Assembly: GCA_011634665.1 (NCBI GenBank) | Contig: WAEK01000011.1 | Span: forward strand, 1,577,473 to 1,641,472 | Reading direction: 5' to 3' | Length of the DNA: 64,000 bases | Source: Mortierella sp. BCC40632 | Lineage: Eukaryota; Mortierellomycota; Mortierellomycetes; Mortierellales; Mortierellaceae | Part shown: positions 35,666-48,037 of the stretch, piece by piece | Layout of the letters: each line of letters opens with the position of its first letter | Numbering within the stretch: the first letter of the stretch is position 1 | Made by a program: the position numbers and the translations under genes | Notes under the pieces: generated by a model | What the model was told of the DNA's origin: nothing | The model's input: the letters and a program-made list of their open reading frames with translations, nothing else | Databases searched by the model: none

Positions 35666-38600
35666 TTACAAAGTCTCCTCAATGACATTGACGCCCTCAG
35701 CCTCAACACCCTTGATCAAGTGATAGTTGATCTCAGGAGTCATAGGTGCAAGGACACCAGGAGTGTTGATAACGCCATCCAAGACCAACTGGGTAGCCAC
35801 ACCACAAGGCATACCCACCAAGCGAGCCATAGCGGTGTGACCCTTGGGTTCACCATATTCGAGCAAAGTCGAGGTGCGAGTCTCCTATCAAATGGTAAAA
35901 AATGTATCATGGGAATGCGTGAGTGAGTTGGAGGTCTGATCAAGTGAGCCGTGTCTGTACATTGCTGCTGTGTACCAAGGCAAAAGTTTTCATAGTGGCT
36001 ACGTACCCGTGTTCCATCCTTGAGCTCAACTTCGAACTTGTGCTGGAGCATAACCATATCACGCTCACCCTCTCCATACATCATCTTTTGCTCCAAAGTT
36101 GCGCAAAGGGTGTCGAGGTAGTTGCCACGACGAGTAACGAGGACATCTGAGAACATACCGAGCCTAGAAACAGAGATAACCCAAGTCAATCACATATCGG
36201 TTACTTCTTTCTGATCAACACATGTACCTTCAACGCATTCAAATACGAAGTAAAGTAAGTGTGTGGCACTTACCACTTGATTCCCTTGATAACTCGGCCA
36301 AGGACCTCTCCCTTGATGGTTGCCTTCTCCTCGATCAGCTTGACAAGGTCACTATTTGGTCAAGAAAAGTAAAACTATAAGTCCCAGACTCCCAGACTGA
36401 ATAAAGTGAGAAAGCTAGAATGACCAATGGTTTCGCCAGCATCACTTACGCCTCATCATTGCTGGAAGACTCTAAGCGCTTGGCGAGAACATCCCTCTAT
36501 TAAGCGTTCAGGTGATAAAAATGCAGATTCAAAAGGTTGTTAATACCGTTGCATAAATCGAGGTTTGCTGTCCCTCACAACCACCATCCTATCCTTACCC
36601 AGGCGATCTCGGGTGCACTAGCGGCCAAAAAGTCCTGAGGAGCATCCTCCAAGAAACCAATGTCAACAAGGGTCTTGACAAACTGAGGGAATCCATCATA
36701 ACGAAGGGTTCCACGCAAAATTGTGTGTGCCTCAGGGATACCGTAGCGCTCCTTGTATGGGGTTGAATCACGGTTGGGGTATCCAACAAAGGCGAAAGCG
36801 GGATAGATAGGGATTGGCTTGGCTGAAGTCATGAGCTCATCGCCAGAGTACTCCACAACCTCTCCATTCTCATAGAACTTGGCGCTGTTCTTGAGGGCAA
36901 GAAGCACGCCGCGAGAGGACCAGGAGAACTTGTATCCAAGGGGGTTGTTGGAGGCCTCAGGGGCGGGAAGACCACCGCAGTAAGACAAGAACGAGAGGAT
37001 CTAAATGGCGAAAAGAGAAATAAACCGTAATCAGTTAGCAAGGTTGCATTGGACCACTCCGATTGAGTAAAGAAACTTTAGGTATCTACTCAATTGCAAT
37101 TGATCCTAACTTGCCTTTCCACCCTCATGGTGAACCTCATGAATGGTCTTGAGGGCATAAAGGTGGTCAACACCGGGATCAACACCGATCTCGTTCATGA
37201 CAACAACACCAGCAGCTTTGGCACTGTATAGAGAAGAAAAAAAAATGAGATGAATAGTTCTTTGACGATCCAACCAAACAATTGTGCCAGTGAAGGAATG
37301 TTCTTACGCCTCATCAAATGCCATCATTGCAGGGGAGACGTAGGAAGTAGTGACGACATTGGTCTTGGACTTGATGGCAGCCTTGATGACCTGGGGATGG
37401 TAGGTGTAAGGGATCAAGGAGATGACAACGTCCTGCTCGGCGATGGCAGCCTCCAATGCAGTCTCGTCGTTAACATCCAGCGACATGGCAGTGGCGCCAG
37501 GGTAGTTGGCAGCAAGCTCCTGAGCAATGTTCAGGCGTCTTGCGGCTATTGTAAAGAGATAAGGCGACAGAGTTGTACATATTAGATGTAGATCCCCAGC
37601 AGGTGTGAATCCAATCCGTGATCTGTGACTTGGATGTGGGTGGAGTTGAAGGAGCAACCCGGACCAAGGCGGGGAGAGGAGGAAGGGATCAGGTCGGAGA
37701 GAGAGCTCTCAAGAACACAGACTGTAAATTTTGAGTTTTTTTCCGCCGCCCTCTCACCACCCTCTCACCGTCCTCACACACACTCTCCCTCTCCCTCTCC
37801 CTCTCAACCTGACCCACATCGCATCGCATCACATCGCGATATGATAATCGAGAATCCCTTGTCTCTCGCACCTGCCACCCCACAAACCACCCATACTTTC
37901 ATTTGCACCGCTTCACCACTCTATCAAGACGACATTTTCTAGATCGTCTCTAAATCTCAGCATACTTTGGTCAGAGAGGAGTTTCCTAGATTATCGGTCA
38001 CCCGTCAGTTAGTCCCGGTTCTTCCCACGCTAAATGGGACTAGTGTCTTGGATCCATGACAACGCAGGCGTGCAGCCAATCTTTGCAAGACCACCGTCTA
38101 GTCATCAACGCCATTCTCTGCCTCTCATGAAGGTCAACGCCATCTTCTCCTCTCTTTCCCTCTCTCTTTCTCTCCCTTTTTTCTTTTCTGCGCGCTCCTC
38201 CACTCGCGATTCCCGGACGTGTATGTGTATAAAGGCATTTTGCTTGAAACGAACACGGGATAGGTGATAACAATGACAACAACAAGGAAATCTTTTACGG
38301 TACCAACAACAATCTTGTTCTCTGGACGGCGAGCGAGATACTCGAGGCAGGGCTCGGCAACGAAGCCAGATCCGAGGAGCAAAATCTTTCTGTTTGCCCC
38401 CCGTTAATATGCGAAAGGAAAGTATCGTGGTTACGAGTTGAATAGGAATAGAAATATTTGGTCAGTCAAGAATGCACTACACTACAGGATCCTTTCGAAC
38501 GATCTGACCAAAGACTTGGGAAATCAAGAAAGGAGGCATAGATATTAAAAAAGGAATGAAATATCGAGGAAGTATATTGAATACTTTACTTGGTGGACAT
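35666..38600 (-). CDS. LYS9: Saccharopine dehydrogenase (NADP+, L-glutamate-forming), saccharopine reductase
   Basis: Penultimate step of fungal lysine synthesis by the aminoadipate pathway. Nine exons: 38600-38590, 38389-38304, 37545-37308, 37223-37115, 37000-36599, 36496-36450, 36351-36274, 36163-36007 and 35884-35666, giving 448 residues (yeast 446). Landmarks: dinucleotide-binding LLLGSGFVAEP, DVVISLIPYTYHP, NEIGVDPGVDHLYALKTIHE, SYCGGLPAPEASNNPLGYKF, and VLQHKF-type MVMLQHKFEVELKDGTR. Exon 1 carries only 11 coding nt (MSTK). Intron 2 (758 nt) has donor GGTACC; using it rather than the nearby GTAAAAG gives KIVVAARRLNIAQ, matching yeast VTVACRTLANAQ. Intron 4 uses a GC donor (AAG|GCAAGT). 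Function certain. Confidence 0.95.
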
Positions 38601-38987
38601 GACGAAGCGTGTAGACTTGAGTGGGGACGAAGGGAAGGTGAAGGAGCGGAGTGAAGAAAAAAGAAAAAAGAAAAAAAAAAAGGAGATGCAGCACCCATTG
38701 CTTTATAAATCTGTGGATCGAGCAGTCCTCCGCAGAGCAGTCTCAGGCGCGATTAGATGCCTTGGATGCGCAACACCACTCTTTCTTCCTGCTGCTTGTT
38801 TCTCCACTATTCCCAGGGACATGAGACCGTTTAGCTGACGGTGGTAGTCTGATTCCGAGATGTAGAAAGAATAGCGAGTACCAAGTAGATTCACAGCATT
38901 TGAGATGCAGATGGAATGAACACATGCTGGCTCTTTTGTATTCCTCTCAACCACAGTGCCACCCAGCCTTCACTCGACGTGTCCTCC

Positions 38988-39018
<31 letters not shown>

Positions 39019-39261
39019 CCGTTCTAGTTTCCCATGTCTATGCAGCTAGAATCCTTTCTATCATATCTGCCTCCTCTTGTGCCTTGCTACTTATAGCAGA
39101 CCTACTGGAGTTGGGTTCTTAGGGTGCATTGGACAAGCAAGACAAGACGGGCCTTGATTTGGTCAAAGCCACCTTGCTCGATCTCTCTGGTGGCAAGCAG
39201 TTTCAAAGGCCTTTTTTTTGCGCTGATACCCAAAGGAATCAACTGAACCTCCAATAGAACC
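38601..39261. promoter_or_regulatory. Divergent promoter, LYS9 and NXT1
   Basis: 661 bp between head-to-head starts, with GA-rich sequence at 38,640-38,685 (CT-rich for LYS9) and an A26 tract at about 38,988-39,013. No TGACTC-type Gcn4 site was noticed next to the LYS9 start. Confidence 0.45.
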
Positions 39262-40193
39262 ATGGCCGTAGGTTTGCTCATGCCTTCAGGATTGCATAGG
39301 ATCAGCCTAACCGTCTCGCCTCATCCCTAGTTTGGATGCTACTAAAGGATACTTGCCTCATTTATATATTCTGGAAACTAATGTTTTCCCTCTTACCGGT
39401 CTATTCATAATGTAGGACTCTCTGAGAGCTCATGTCGACATTTCGTCCAAAGGCGCGGATCAGTTCGTCGAGCTTTATTACAAACTCTTTGACACGCAGC
39501 GCGGGGTAAATCATTTGGGAATCCAAGATCTCTTCCTTACTTGACTTTTAACTTGGACTCGGAAAAAGGCATAGTTTCTACGTCCTCTAATGACCTTTCT
39601 GTTTTGGTTTTTTTGCCTTTTGTTTCAAGGTCCTGAACCGACTTTACCGCGATAGCTCTGCTATTCTCTGGAATGGTAACTCTTTGCTTGTGCCACTCTA
39701 TGTTTATGCCGGGAGCTTCCTTTTTCTATCGCTTTGAAAGGATGTAAATCGTCTACTAATTAACATGTGTCTACTCGATCCTGTTTAGGAAACGCCTATT
39801 CTGGAATCACACCTTTTTCCGAGTTTTACAACAAGCTTTCTTCAAGCGAGCATGTCGTCAACTCTTACGACTGCCACCCATTGCCAAGTATGAAGGCGAT
39901 CTATACCTATTACCACTACTATTGAGTGCCCGGTGCTTGGAATATCTCGATTTTTTTTTTTCCTAAACTGCTGTGCCCAATCTAACAAAATAGCCATATT
40001 TCACGGGATTATTTGCCTCTTAGCTCAATCTTTGGATCCCAATACGCCAGGAAGCATCATCGTCAACGTCTCTGGAACAGTCAAATATAGCAATGAGACC
40101 AACCCACGACTCTTTTCTCAATCCTTTGTTCTGAGTCCCGATCCAACCAACGGAAGCTTCTACGTTTGGTCCGACTGCTTCCGCTTCGTATAA
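39262..40193 (+). CDS. NXT1: NTF2-related export protein (NXT1/p15)
   Basis: Heterodimer partner of the NXF1/Mex67 mRNA exporter with an NTF2-like fold, at nuclear pores. Five exons: 39262-39267, 39416-39505, 39630-39675, 39789-39887 and 40024-40193, giving 136 residues (human NXT1 140). Alignment landmarks: ADQFVELYYKLFDTQRGVLN, RLYRDSSAILWNGNAYSG, a beta strand IIVNVSGTVKYS, RLFSQSFVLSPD and the terminal YVWSDCFRFV, nearly identical in pattern to animal p15 (IASDCFRF). The first coding exon is just ATGGCC, joined to GAC in phase 0; the donor GTAGGT is good. That fungi of this group use an animal-type p15 rather than yeast Mtr2 fits known distribution. Confidence 0.88.
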
Positions 40194-40758
40194 CGCATGC
40201 CTGTCTACAGTAGGAATATGGCTTATTTTTTTTTGGAACCATTTTATCCAGCAGAACGAGGTTCGATAAAGAAAATCGATCGAAGGGAATAAGGGCTCTT
40301 CACGCTGCCACCACCCACCACCGTAGTCTTTTGTCCTATGGAACCTGCCAAATATACTCCAGGATGTTGTCAAATCAAGGCCATTTGCGTGCAGTAGAAC
40401 TCTAGTTTAGTAATTTACAATCTGTGTACCATAAAGAGGAAAAAGAAATTATAGCGAGAATCCCGTTCAGTCCATTTTTCAAGGCGTGCCGCTACAAAGA
40501 AGTGTATATTATACATGAAGATAGGTTCTATGATGCTAAGAAGAGAGCTTTACAGGGAAATGGATAAGAGTAGGAAATCTTCTCGGTCTTTGTCGATAGA
40601 TCCCATGCATGCTTCACCTATGGAACAGAATCTCCCCACGTGCCTATTCTCGAATAACCCCCAAAAAAAAAAAGAGAATGGCGTAGGTTTTTTACGTCAG
40701 TACTTCCGGTACTAGTCAATACACTCAGCGCCTTTCATTGGTGTTGGTCATACTGCAA
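40194..40758. other. Intergenic, convergent 3' regions of NXT1 and Chs7-like
   Basis: 565 bp AT-rich sequence with no coding signal. A short open frame at 40,515-40,715 is not supported. If the Chs7-like gene uses the strong GGTAAGAA site at its 3' end, a further exon could lie here. Confidence 0.4.
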
Positions 40759-41345
40759 TCAGTTCTTACCGTCAGTAATTGAGCTCCAGAACTTGTAAAG
40801 GAGTAAAACGGAGAATACATTCAATATGGTCGAGAACATGGATCCATTGACGTGTCCTCGCGTTACTTCCGCAATCTTGTTACTTGCCCCAAAGAGTACG
40901 AGCTGTCCTGCTGCGAATGTTACCATAGACGATAGAGCGAATGCTAGCAGTCGCCATACAAAAAAAAAAAAAAAAAAAAAAGATCGCTTAGTCTTGGATA
41001 ATGCCAAGGGTATGAAGAAAGAAATATGTCTTTCTCTCCACCTTTTCTCATTTCATGATTGAAAAATACCTAATGACTTGTACTCATCCAGTCTCCAAAA
41101 GATTAGGATAGAAACCAAAATCGTGTAAACAACCACAGAAGCCGCCGGAAAGACTAGGGTCATAAAATAAAGGGCTGGACTGTAGCCATGATGACGCCCT
41201 GTGATGTCCATGGAAAGATCAAGTGCCATAAAGGTGACGCCCACCATCCATGCGAATCCCGTCCCAACTATAAACTAAGAGTGGGATCGTTGGACATTGT
41301 TTAGTTAATACATCCCCTTTCCTCCCCATTAGGGCCCTGGTGAGG

Positions 41346-41377
<32 letters not shown>

Positions 41378-41512
41378 ATTCTGGACTTGGGCTGTTGGGG
41401 GAGAAGAGGGCTGACGACGTGCACTCACCTGCATTGTATGTTTCGTTCCGTCTTCAACGAATTGAAAGACTAGTATTGAAGAGGCGAGTTTGGGGTCCAC
41501 CCAAGGACGGAG

Positions 41513-41548
<36 letters not shown>

Positions 41549-42823
41549 CAAGAAGTGTTATCTTCTGATGTTTGAAACAAGGCGCTGTCCCAAAAATGTA
41601 CAAACAAGTCCACATGCCGTTCATCTTGTGGTCCTGCACTGCAGATGAGCATTTACAACATGGGGGTGACCGACAAAAATACACTGTTTTTTTTTTTTTT
41701 TTTATACTTACGGATCAATGCGTTAAGGAGAAGAGTCCAAAAAAAGCATGTAATGGCCCCTTGGTGAATTGCGGATACCCACTACAACAGCAGCAACAAC
41801 AACAACAAAAAAAAAAAAAAAAAAAAGGGTGGGGTACAAAATGCTGAGTAAAAGCCTTTTTTTTTTTTTTTTTTGGTGCTTAGTTTTTCCAATTACATCT
41901 TGTTGGATACAGTTGTCTCGGTCCTTTCTTTTTTCTTTTTTCTTTTTTCTTTCTCTTTACCATCATAAAGACATGTCGTCCTGGGATTAGTCCTCCGATC
42001 GTGAATATCTGGAGAAACAAAATGCATGAGAATATAAAGAATAATAACTCCATCTCTGTTCTGCCTAAGAATACCCTTTGACAAAATCAGAAAGAGAGGA
42101 GAAGGAGGGGGAGGTAGTGGACCAGAAAGGTAAGCAAGAGAAGGAAAATAAAGGAAGACTCATTTGGTCAATACATCTTCACTGAAGGTCAAAAAAAAAA
42201 AAAAAAAAAGAAACCGTTTCATTTCTAGCTTTACCTACGGCAGAGTCCCGCCGGCGAATCTTCCTTAGAACCCTGAATAGAATCAAGACGATCCCGAGTA
42301 CACTCACAATCACAGTGCCTACATCCCAAACAGGTGGCCTTAGCTCATAAGTGTACATTCCTGGACGCCAATGACTCTGAATCAGCCCATATGGAGAAGT
42401 TGGAACTGGCACCGGAGCTCGAGTAAGGAAATAGCAGTATTGGGGTATTTCATCCACTGTGAATTTACTCTTGTCTTGTGGTAAAAGAGAAGAGCTCGGG
42501 ATGGGCACTGCTATCGTAGTCGTGGCCGTCGGAGTGATGGCGGCCCCTGTTGCCTTGACTCTGGTAGTTGTGACGGCTGAGGTGGGTGTAAAGGAAGTAC
42601 CATTGTGGATTCGTTTCAGAGCAGTTGAAGAACCGCTGAGGTCGGATGGTGAAAGAGAACTGTCGGCGAGGGGCAGTGACAAGTTTCTTGGGTCATTGGA
42701 AGAAGGTGAGGGAGAGTAGAAGTTGCTGAAGGTTGGGTCGGACCAAGTCAGGAGGTTGCAGGCTGAGAGTGGGATACATGCGGAGCAAAGGGAGCCGTAG
42801 TCACCGAACCACGACGGTGACAT
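40759..42823 (-). CDS. CHS7: Chitin synthase export chaperone family protein (Chs7-like)
   Basis: Chs7 proteins are ER-resident seven-helix chaperones needed for chitin synthase exit. Six exons are proposed: 42823-42235, 42064-41961, 41633-41579, 41469-41429, 41274-41070 and 40943-40759 (392 residues). The N-terminal WFGDYGSLCSACIPLSACNL matches the FGDF-x-x-C-x-x-x-x-LPLC start. CYFLTRAPV and helix 1 end in RDSAVGRTEMELLFF, matching AVGRKE. Later segments FQFVEDGTKHTMQ (family F-x-L-Y-E-D-G-T) and VNGSMFSTILNVFSVLLLYK then FWSSIT are family landmarks. An insert of about 90 Ser/Thr/Pro residues separates the two N-terminal motifs. Exons 3 and 4 are the least certain: donor GTTTCA is weak. The last exon ends DGKN, or may splice on at GGTAAG. 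Confidence 0.78.
40961..42210. repeat. Cluster of seven A/T homopolymers in Chs7-like introns
   Basis: Runs of about 17-30 identical A or T occur at about 40,961, 41,347, 41,517, 41,688, 41,808, 41,858 and 42,192, all within introns of the Chs7-like gene. Two or three of them are poly(T) on the sense strand close to the 3' splice site; others are poly(A). Confidence 0.85.
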
Positions 42824-43481
42824 GTGGAGACGTAGAAAAGTGCCAGATTCCTCCTGCTTTGCTATCCTCGACCCTTTGTCCTTGGAGTGTCGCTGTAACT
42901 GACAGGTAGGGAGTAAGCGTCGGAAACAAAGTGTCGGTGGAGGTGATTGAAAGGGCGTTGTCCAGTAGTAGCGTTACTCTTTGTTGGATAGAACAAGGTG
43001 CAAGTTCGATTGAGGAAAGATAGAGAAGGCAAGTATATGTATGAAAGATGGGAGAGGGAGAGAGGAAGAAAATGTGGGAAGAAAGGAGAGAGAGAGAGAA
43101 AGAGAGAAAGAGAGTAAGAGAGAAAGAGAAAAAGAGAAAAAGAGAAAAAGAGAGAGAAGAAGAGACAAAGAGAGAGGAGAGGGAAAGAGAGACAAGTAGC
43201 GGACCGGTCTTAAAGGGTGCGAAGGGGTGCTGGGTCAAGGGAGAGGTGCTTCTGACGAGCAGATGTACAGAAGCAAAGGGCAAGGGCGGCAATAGGCATC
43301 CGACTCACATGGACGTAGGCTTCATCCAGAAGAGAAAGGAGAATGAAAGATTGAGAAAGAAGTGAAAGAGAAGTGAGGAGAGAGAGAGAGAGAAAAGGAA
43401 AAACCGAAAAGGAAGCTATGCCCATGCATTTCCCGAACCATATCCCATCCCAAGTTTCTCCTCCCAGCTCGCCAGGTGTTG

Positions 43482-43529
<48 letters not shown>

Positions 43530-44151
43530 GCGTTCATATGCAAGTTGTATATGCCCTTGAGGACGTAAGAACAGATGATCCCTCTCCCTGTTGTTGCACT
43601 TGAGGCTCCGCCTACTAAACAGGCCATGTCACCCCTCCTGCTCTTTGGCCCCTGATTCTTGCTCCCCAGCTGAGTTGTGCTGACCATGTTGTCAACAGCG
43701 AGTGATGCTTTTCGCTCTGTTAGACTCTTTCAACAAACAGCAGGTGAGAGTACCTGGGTTGTTATGCTCGAGGTAAAGGGTTGATGGTCTTTCCTATCAA
43801 GTGCCAAAAGAGTCCCTTGCTTCTCATTTCCTTCTCAACCAAGCAAGGACTCTTGAATCAATAGGCACGCAATGAATAGCCAGAATGCCTGAAAAAATTC
43901 AAGGCACTTCACTCTATCCAATCCTATGGCAGAGAATGTTGCAAAGGATCGCCTCCGACAGGTGGAGTGTGAGGAAAGCTTTGGAAAAGGTTAGATCTCT
44001 AAATTTTACATCTTTTTTTTTTTTTTTGAAAAAAAAAAAAATTGAAAAATGGAAAGACAAAGAGAGGGAATAGTACATAAGGAATAGGCACAAATACTCG
44101 GTAATACTTCTGAAAATAATAGTAATAATGATAATGATAATAATAACAGGC
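42824..44151. other. Intergenic: CT-rich leader, microsatellites, possible kinase-like fragment
   Basis: Upstream of the Chs7-like start the sense strand is CT-rich (43,050-43,195 and 43,360-43,400). A (CA)n lies at 43,482-43,528. At 43,885-43,977 a plus-strand ATG opens a frame (LWQRMLQRIASDRWSVRKAL) that reads like the last helix of a protein kinase domain before a GTTAGA site; no other kinase sequence is present, so it may be a relic. A15/T15 runs follow near 44,012-44,042. Confidence 0.4.
43482..43528. repeat. (CA)n microsatellite, about 47 bp
   Basis: Perfect CA repeat of about 23 units upstream of the Chs7-like gene. Confidence 0.95.
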
Positions 44152-47100
44152 TTAAAAGCCAAGATTGCTACCGTTGCCTGCAGACGTCAACGTCCTCAGA
44201 AAGGCCTCATGCACTGCTGCAAACGTGGAAGCTGCCGAGGTGGACGGTACAGATGTCAAAGAAGCTGATGAGGAGGAAGATTGAGAAGAGGACAAGGCGG
44301 AGGAAACAACATTGGCGAGAAGACTCGATGTAGAATTACACTGCGTTTGTGCATCCGTCCGTAAAGAACCTGATACCACTGTTGAGGAGGAGGAGTGGGA
44401 GATGGATGATACTTCGGGTGGACTTGGAACATCGTCATAGAGCGATGCCGCCTCCATATCCATATCATCTGATGAAATAGCCGGGGGAGATGGAGGATCT
44501 GCTGCATCATCCTCCATCATTGTCGTCAAATGTGATTGCTGCTGCTGCTGCTGTTGTTGTTGTTGTTGTTGTTGCTGTAATGGCGGGCTAGCGGATTGTA
44601 GCGCTGACAAGAGACTAGCTTGCATCAAGTCTAGAGCTTCCACCGTGCTGTTGTGCTGCTGCTGTACCTGAGACACCTGTTGAGGCACCTGCTGAGGCAC
44701 CTGGTGAGACATCTGTTGAGGCATCTGTGATTGAGGTATTTGTGACTGGGCTATTGACGGCGTCCCTGTTGGTGCAGTCGTGGCTGGCTGTTGATACTGC
44801 AGTAATGTAGAACCACCGTGCGATGACATGTCATAAGCTCCTGAAGCTGTGGGTGCATTGCCGATCTGCAAAGGATCAGATCCTAGCTGATCCAACGAAG
44901 CTGCCCCTCTCTCTCCATCAACCTGGAGCAACATCGTATCAATAGGTGCCAGTCGAAGAGCCTCTGGTAAGTCCAGTGGATTCGCAAAAAATTGCTGTTC
45001 CTGAGTGGGATCCGAGCCACCAAACGCAATAGCTGCCATGGCGACTGCTGTGGAGATGTGGTTTTGCCACATGGAGCTCAAGTTGGTCGAGCTTTGACCC
45101 TTGGTCGATTCGGGCAAAGGCATTGAGAAATTGCCGTAGGGGTGTCGAAGCTGGATCGAAGGAGCTGGGCCGGGTCCATCCTTGGCAAGTTTAGCTAACC
45201 GGGCCGCTTCGTAAATGTTGCCGATGGATGTTGATTGCAACTGTGTCATATCGATAAAGGGTGCTACAAACGTTGAGATATCAATGAAGGAAGCAGCCAT
45301 CTCAGTGGGAACTGAGCTCGTCTGACTTGCAAAGACGTCCAATGCAACTGCGATGAGCGATTCCGCAACAGGAAAAGTCTTGACAAGCTCGTGTGCAGCC
45401 TTGACTGTTTTGGAGAGACCAGCTCGAGTCGTCTCACGGTTACTGGGTGTGGGCTGGATTGCATTGTGAACGTGAACTGTGCCTGCGGCAAGCAGACATG
45501 CCATACCATAGTAACATGTATCCCGAAGTTGACCATGTAACATCAGCGAATCAGCAATATGACAGACATTGGTTGCAGCCGCAGTACAAATGTTGCGAGA
45601 TGAAACCAAGAAATTGGGATCAATTGCTGCCGAGTTGACGGGTCGCAGATATGGCCGATGCAACATTGTCAACGTTGTATAATAAAACATGTGCATCAAA
45701 GCCGTAGGTGGTGAGGGCGGATGGTTGGAGTTTGGAGACATGGTGTAAGGTGTATACATGAGTTCGTTGGGGAGTGAAAGGAACCAGGATGTGAGGCTAT
45801 TGTGAAGTTGAGGCAGTTGTGTCCTTGAAATGTCCGCAAGGAAGGCTCCGTTGATTTCTGCTTCGATACAATGCATCGTATTGAGGACGTTGCCCATTTG
45901 CATAAATAGCTTGACAGACCATAGTAGACGGCAAGAGATGATCCTTTCAGGCTCATAGGGGTATTCAACGGGGTCATCTCCACCAAGTTCTGCAATCCAA
46001 TCATCAGTCGGCATCTGGACATTGTATTCCTTGTCGCGCAGGTTCAAAGGTCTTCCCAAGATACCTCCTCCCAACCGATCTGCAATATAAACTGCCCACC
46101 ACACTCGCCTCCGGATTTCAGCTTCCTCTGGCTCATTTGCTTGAACGTCTTGTCTATGCAATCCAATATCCTGCGATTACCAATATTAGATTGAAGTCAA
46201 AGTCCGAGAGAATGAGAGAGAGAAAGAGAAAGAGAAAGAGAAAGAGGGATGAGTTGTCGGATCCTTCTGTTTTATCAGACAAGCCATAGAAGAGGACTGC
46301 TGACACCTACATGTGCAATACGTGTGGCCATCCCTGTGTAGAGCCAGCCTCCTGAATAATTTCCAACGGCGTACTGATGATGAGACATGAGCAGCAGCGC
46401 CTGGACTGTGCTGACACGCGAGACATGATAGGTCTCATCCAGAATAATCTTGGCACGGTTAAAATACTTTGTCGAGTCTTGTCTGATAAGCGGATCATCC
46501 GAATACCAGCAAGCGTTACAAAAGATGGCATTCAAGATCAAAATTTGCGAGAGATCTGGTCGAGTGTTGATGTGCTGTTCCATAAAAGACCTTCGGATGA
46601 ACATGGGCGCGAACGGGTACATATATCGGAAGTAGAGACCCAATAACGTATCCATTTCGTCCTTAGGTGGCAGCTCACGCTCACTTGTCATCTGAAGTGA
46701 ATGCGACCAAAGATCACTGTCGTTCAAGTGTGCCATTGGCAGAGGATCTATTAGGAAGGAGAAGGGCGAGACAAAGTCCAAGTGGGCAAGACACGTGCAA
46801 GAGATGGAACAGGCAGACAGTCAGTACAGCCGCTCCTCATAGGTTCCAAGGGCTACTTCTACTTTATGTATGACGCCAAATGTACAGAAGGTTGCAAACA
46901 CCAAGATCCAGAGTCCTGCATGCTGTCGCTCCATGTTCATGCCCATGTCCAAGTGTATGTGTTCCTGGTTAATTTACAACAAGTATCTTGCGGGGAGGGG
47001 AGGGGGGGATCACTTACAGACGCCCTGGCGGTATCGAGAGCTCAACTGACAGACATAGAATCCAGAGCTGCTGCCATGAAAACTAATAGATTGAGAAGAC

Positions 47101-47845
47101 CAGACCAGAAAAGGACATTAGAGTTGTCACGAGTGAATAGAGTTGCCTTGGGGTTGAAAGAGAAGACAGAGTTTACGCATAAAGTGTCGTGTCCAAAAAA
47201 AAAAAAAAAAAAAAAAAAGCCAAAAAATGCATCAAAACATGCCCGTGTGCACCAATCCCAAGGCATTGGGCATGCATTGACGCCCCACGTCGAGGAGATC
47301 GGAAGAGGGTAGTGGGGGAAAAGGAGCGAGAGAGAGAGAGAGAGATGAAGAGAGACTGTTCTCTCATATGAAAATCAAGGCAAAACCTACTGTTGACCGT
47401 GACCGTCCAAGCTCATCGTGCTCACCACAGACTTGAAGTCGTCCTTGCTGTTTGTAGAAGAAGCACCCCTGCCCGAAGACGACCCTGTGTCTTGCGGGGA
47501 AAGCAGAGGTGATGGTGATCCAGGGTCACTGTCACGCCCACGAGAAGAGTCCCGCCGCTTGCTCTTGGGCTTGGTGGATCCTTGGTCTTTAGATGCCCGC
47601 TTCTTATTCAATGGGTCTTCGTACTGGCTCGGGTGGACAGGGCCTTGCGTCGACTTGCTTGATGGACGACTAGTCCCAGACAAGCCAGCAGCGTTGTTGA
47701 CAGCAGTCGAGTGAGTGGAGGCATTGTTGAAGGGGTAAGTTGCAGGGGATGGACTAGGGCTCATGCTCGAGAAACTTGTTGCGCTGCAGGAGGACATTCG
47801 ACGATGGTGGTCGCCATAGTCGGTTGGGTGTCGAGGGTCGATCAT
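44152..47845 (-). CDS. Fungal_trans-domain transcription factor without visible zinc cluster
   Basis: Proposed exons: 47845-47391, 47070-47018 (tentative, 53 nt), 46747-46311 and 46170-44152; phases agree and give 987 residues. Exon 1 is Ser/Pro/His-rich with a basic patch (NKKRASKDQ, KPKSKRRDSS). The middle homology region is clear: LLGLYFRYMYPFAPMFIRRS, then AIFCNACWYS, ATRIAHDIGLHRQDV, RRRVWWAVYIADRLGGGILG, which is the fungal-specific factor domain of Zn2Cys6 regulators. The C-terminal third is Gln/Ser-rich with a polyQ tract encoded at about 44,537-44,578. No C-x2-C-x6-C motif is found in any exon or in the 5' flank, which is only about 300 bp from the next gene. The exact start is uncertain; the frame is open to about 48,037. 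Confidence 0.75.
44537..44578 (-). repeat. Poly-CAG/CAA (polyglutamine) tract in the transcription factor
   Basis: About 14 consecutive Gln codons, mixed CAG and CAA, followed about 40 residues upstream by further Gln-rich repeats (QVPQQV, QMPQQM). Confidence 0.9.
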
Positions 47846-48037
47846 TTCATCAGAGGATGATGCCGACAATGATCCACTGTCGTGATAATGATGAGGATGG
47901 AACGAGCTACTACTGCCAGCGCCTCCATTTTCCCTTGAACGATGTGAGTTGTGGTCATGTGAACCTGGATGGCGTGGATTTGACGCAAGCCATCCAAAGG
48001 CAGTTGTCCGCCATGATAAAGTCTGGATTTTTGGCAA

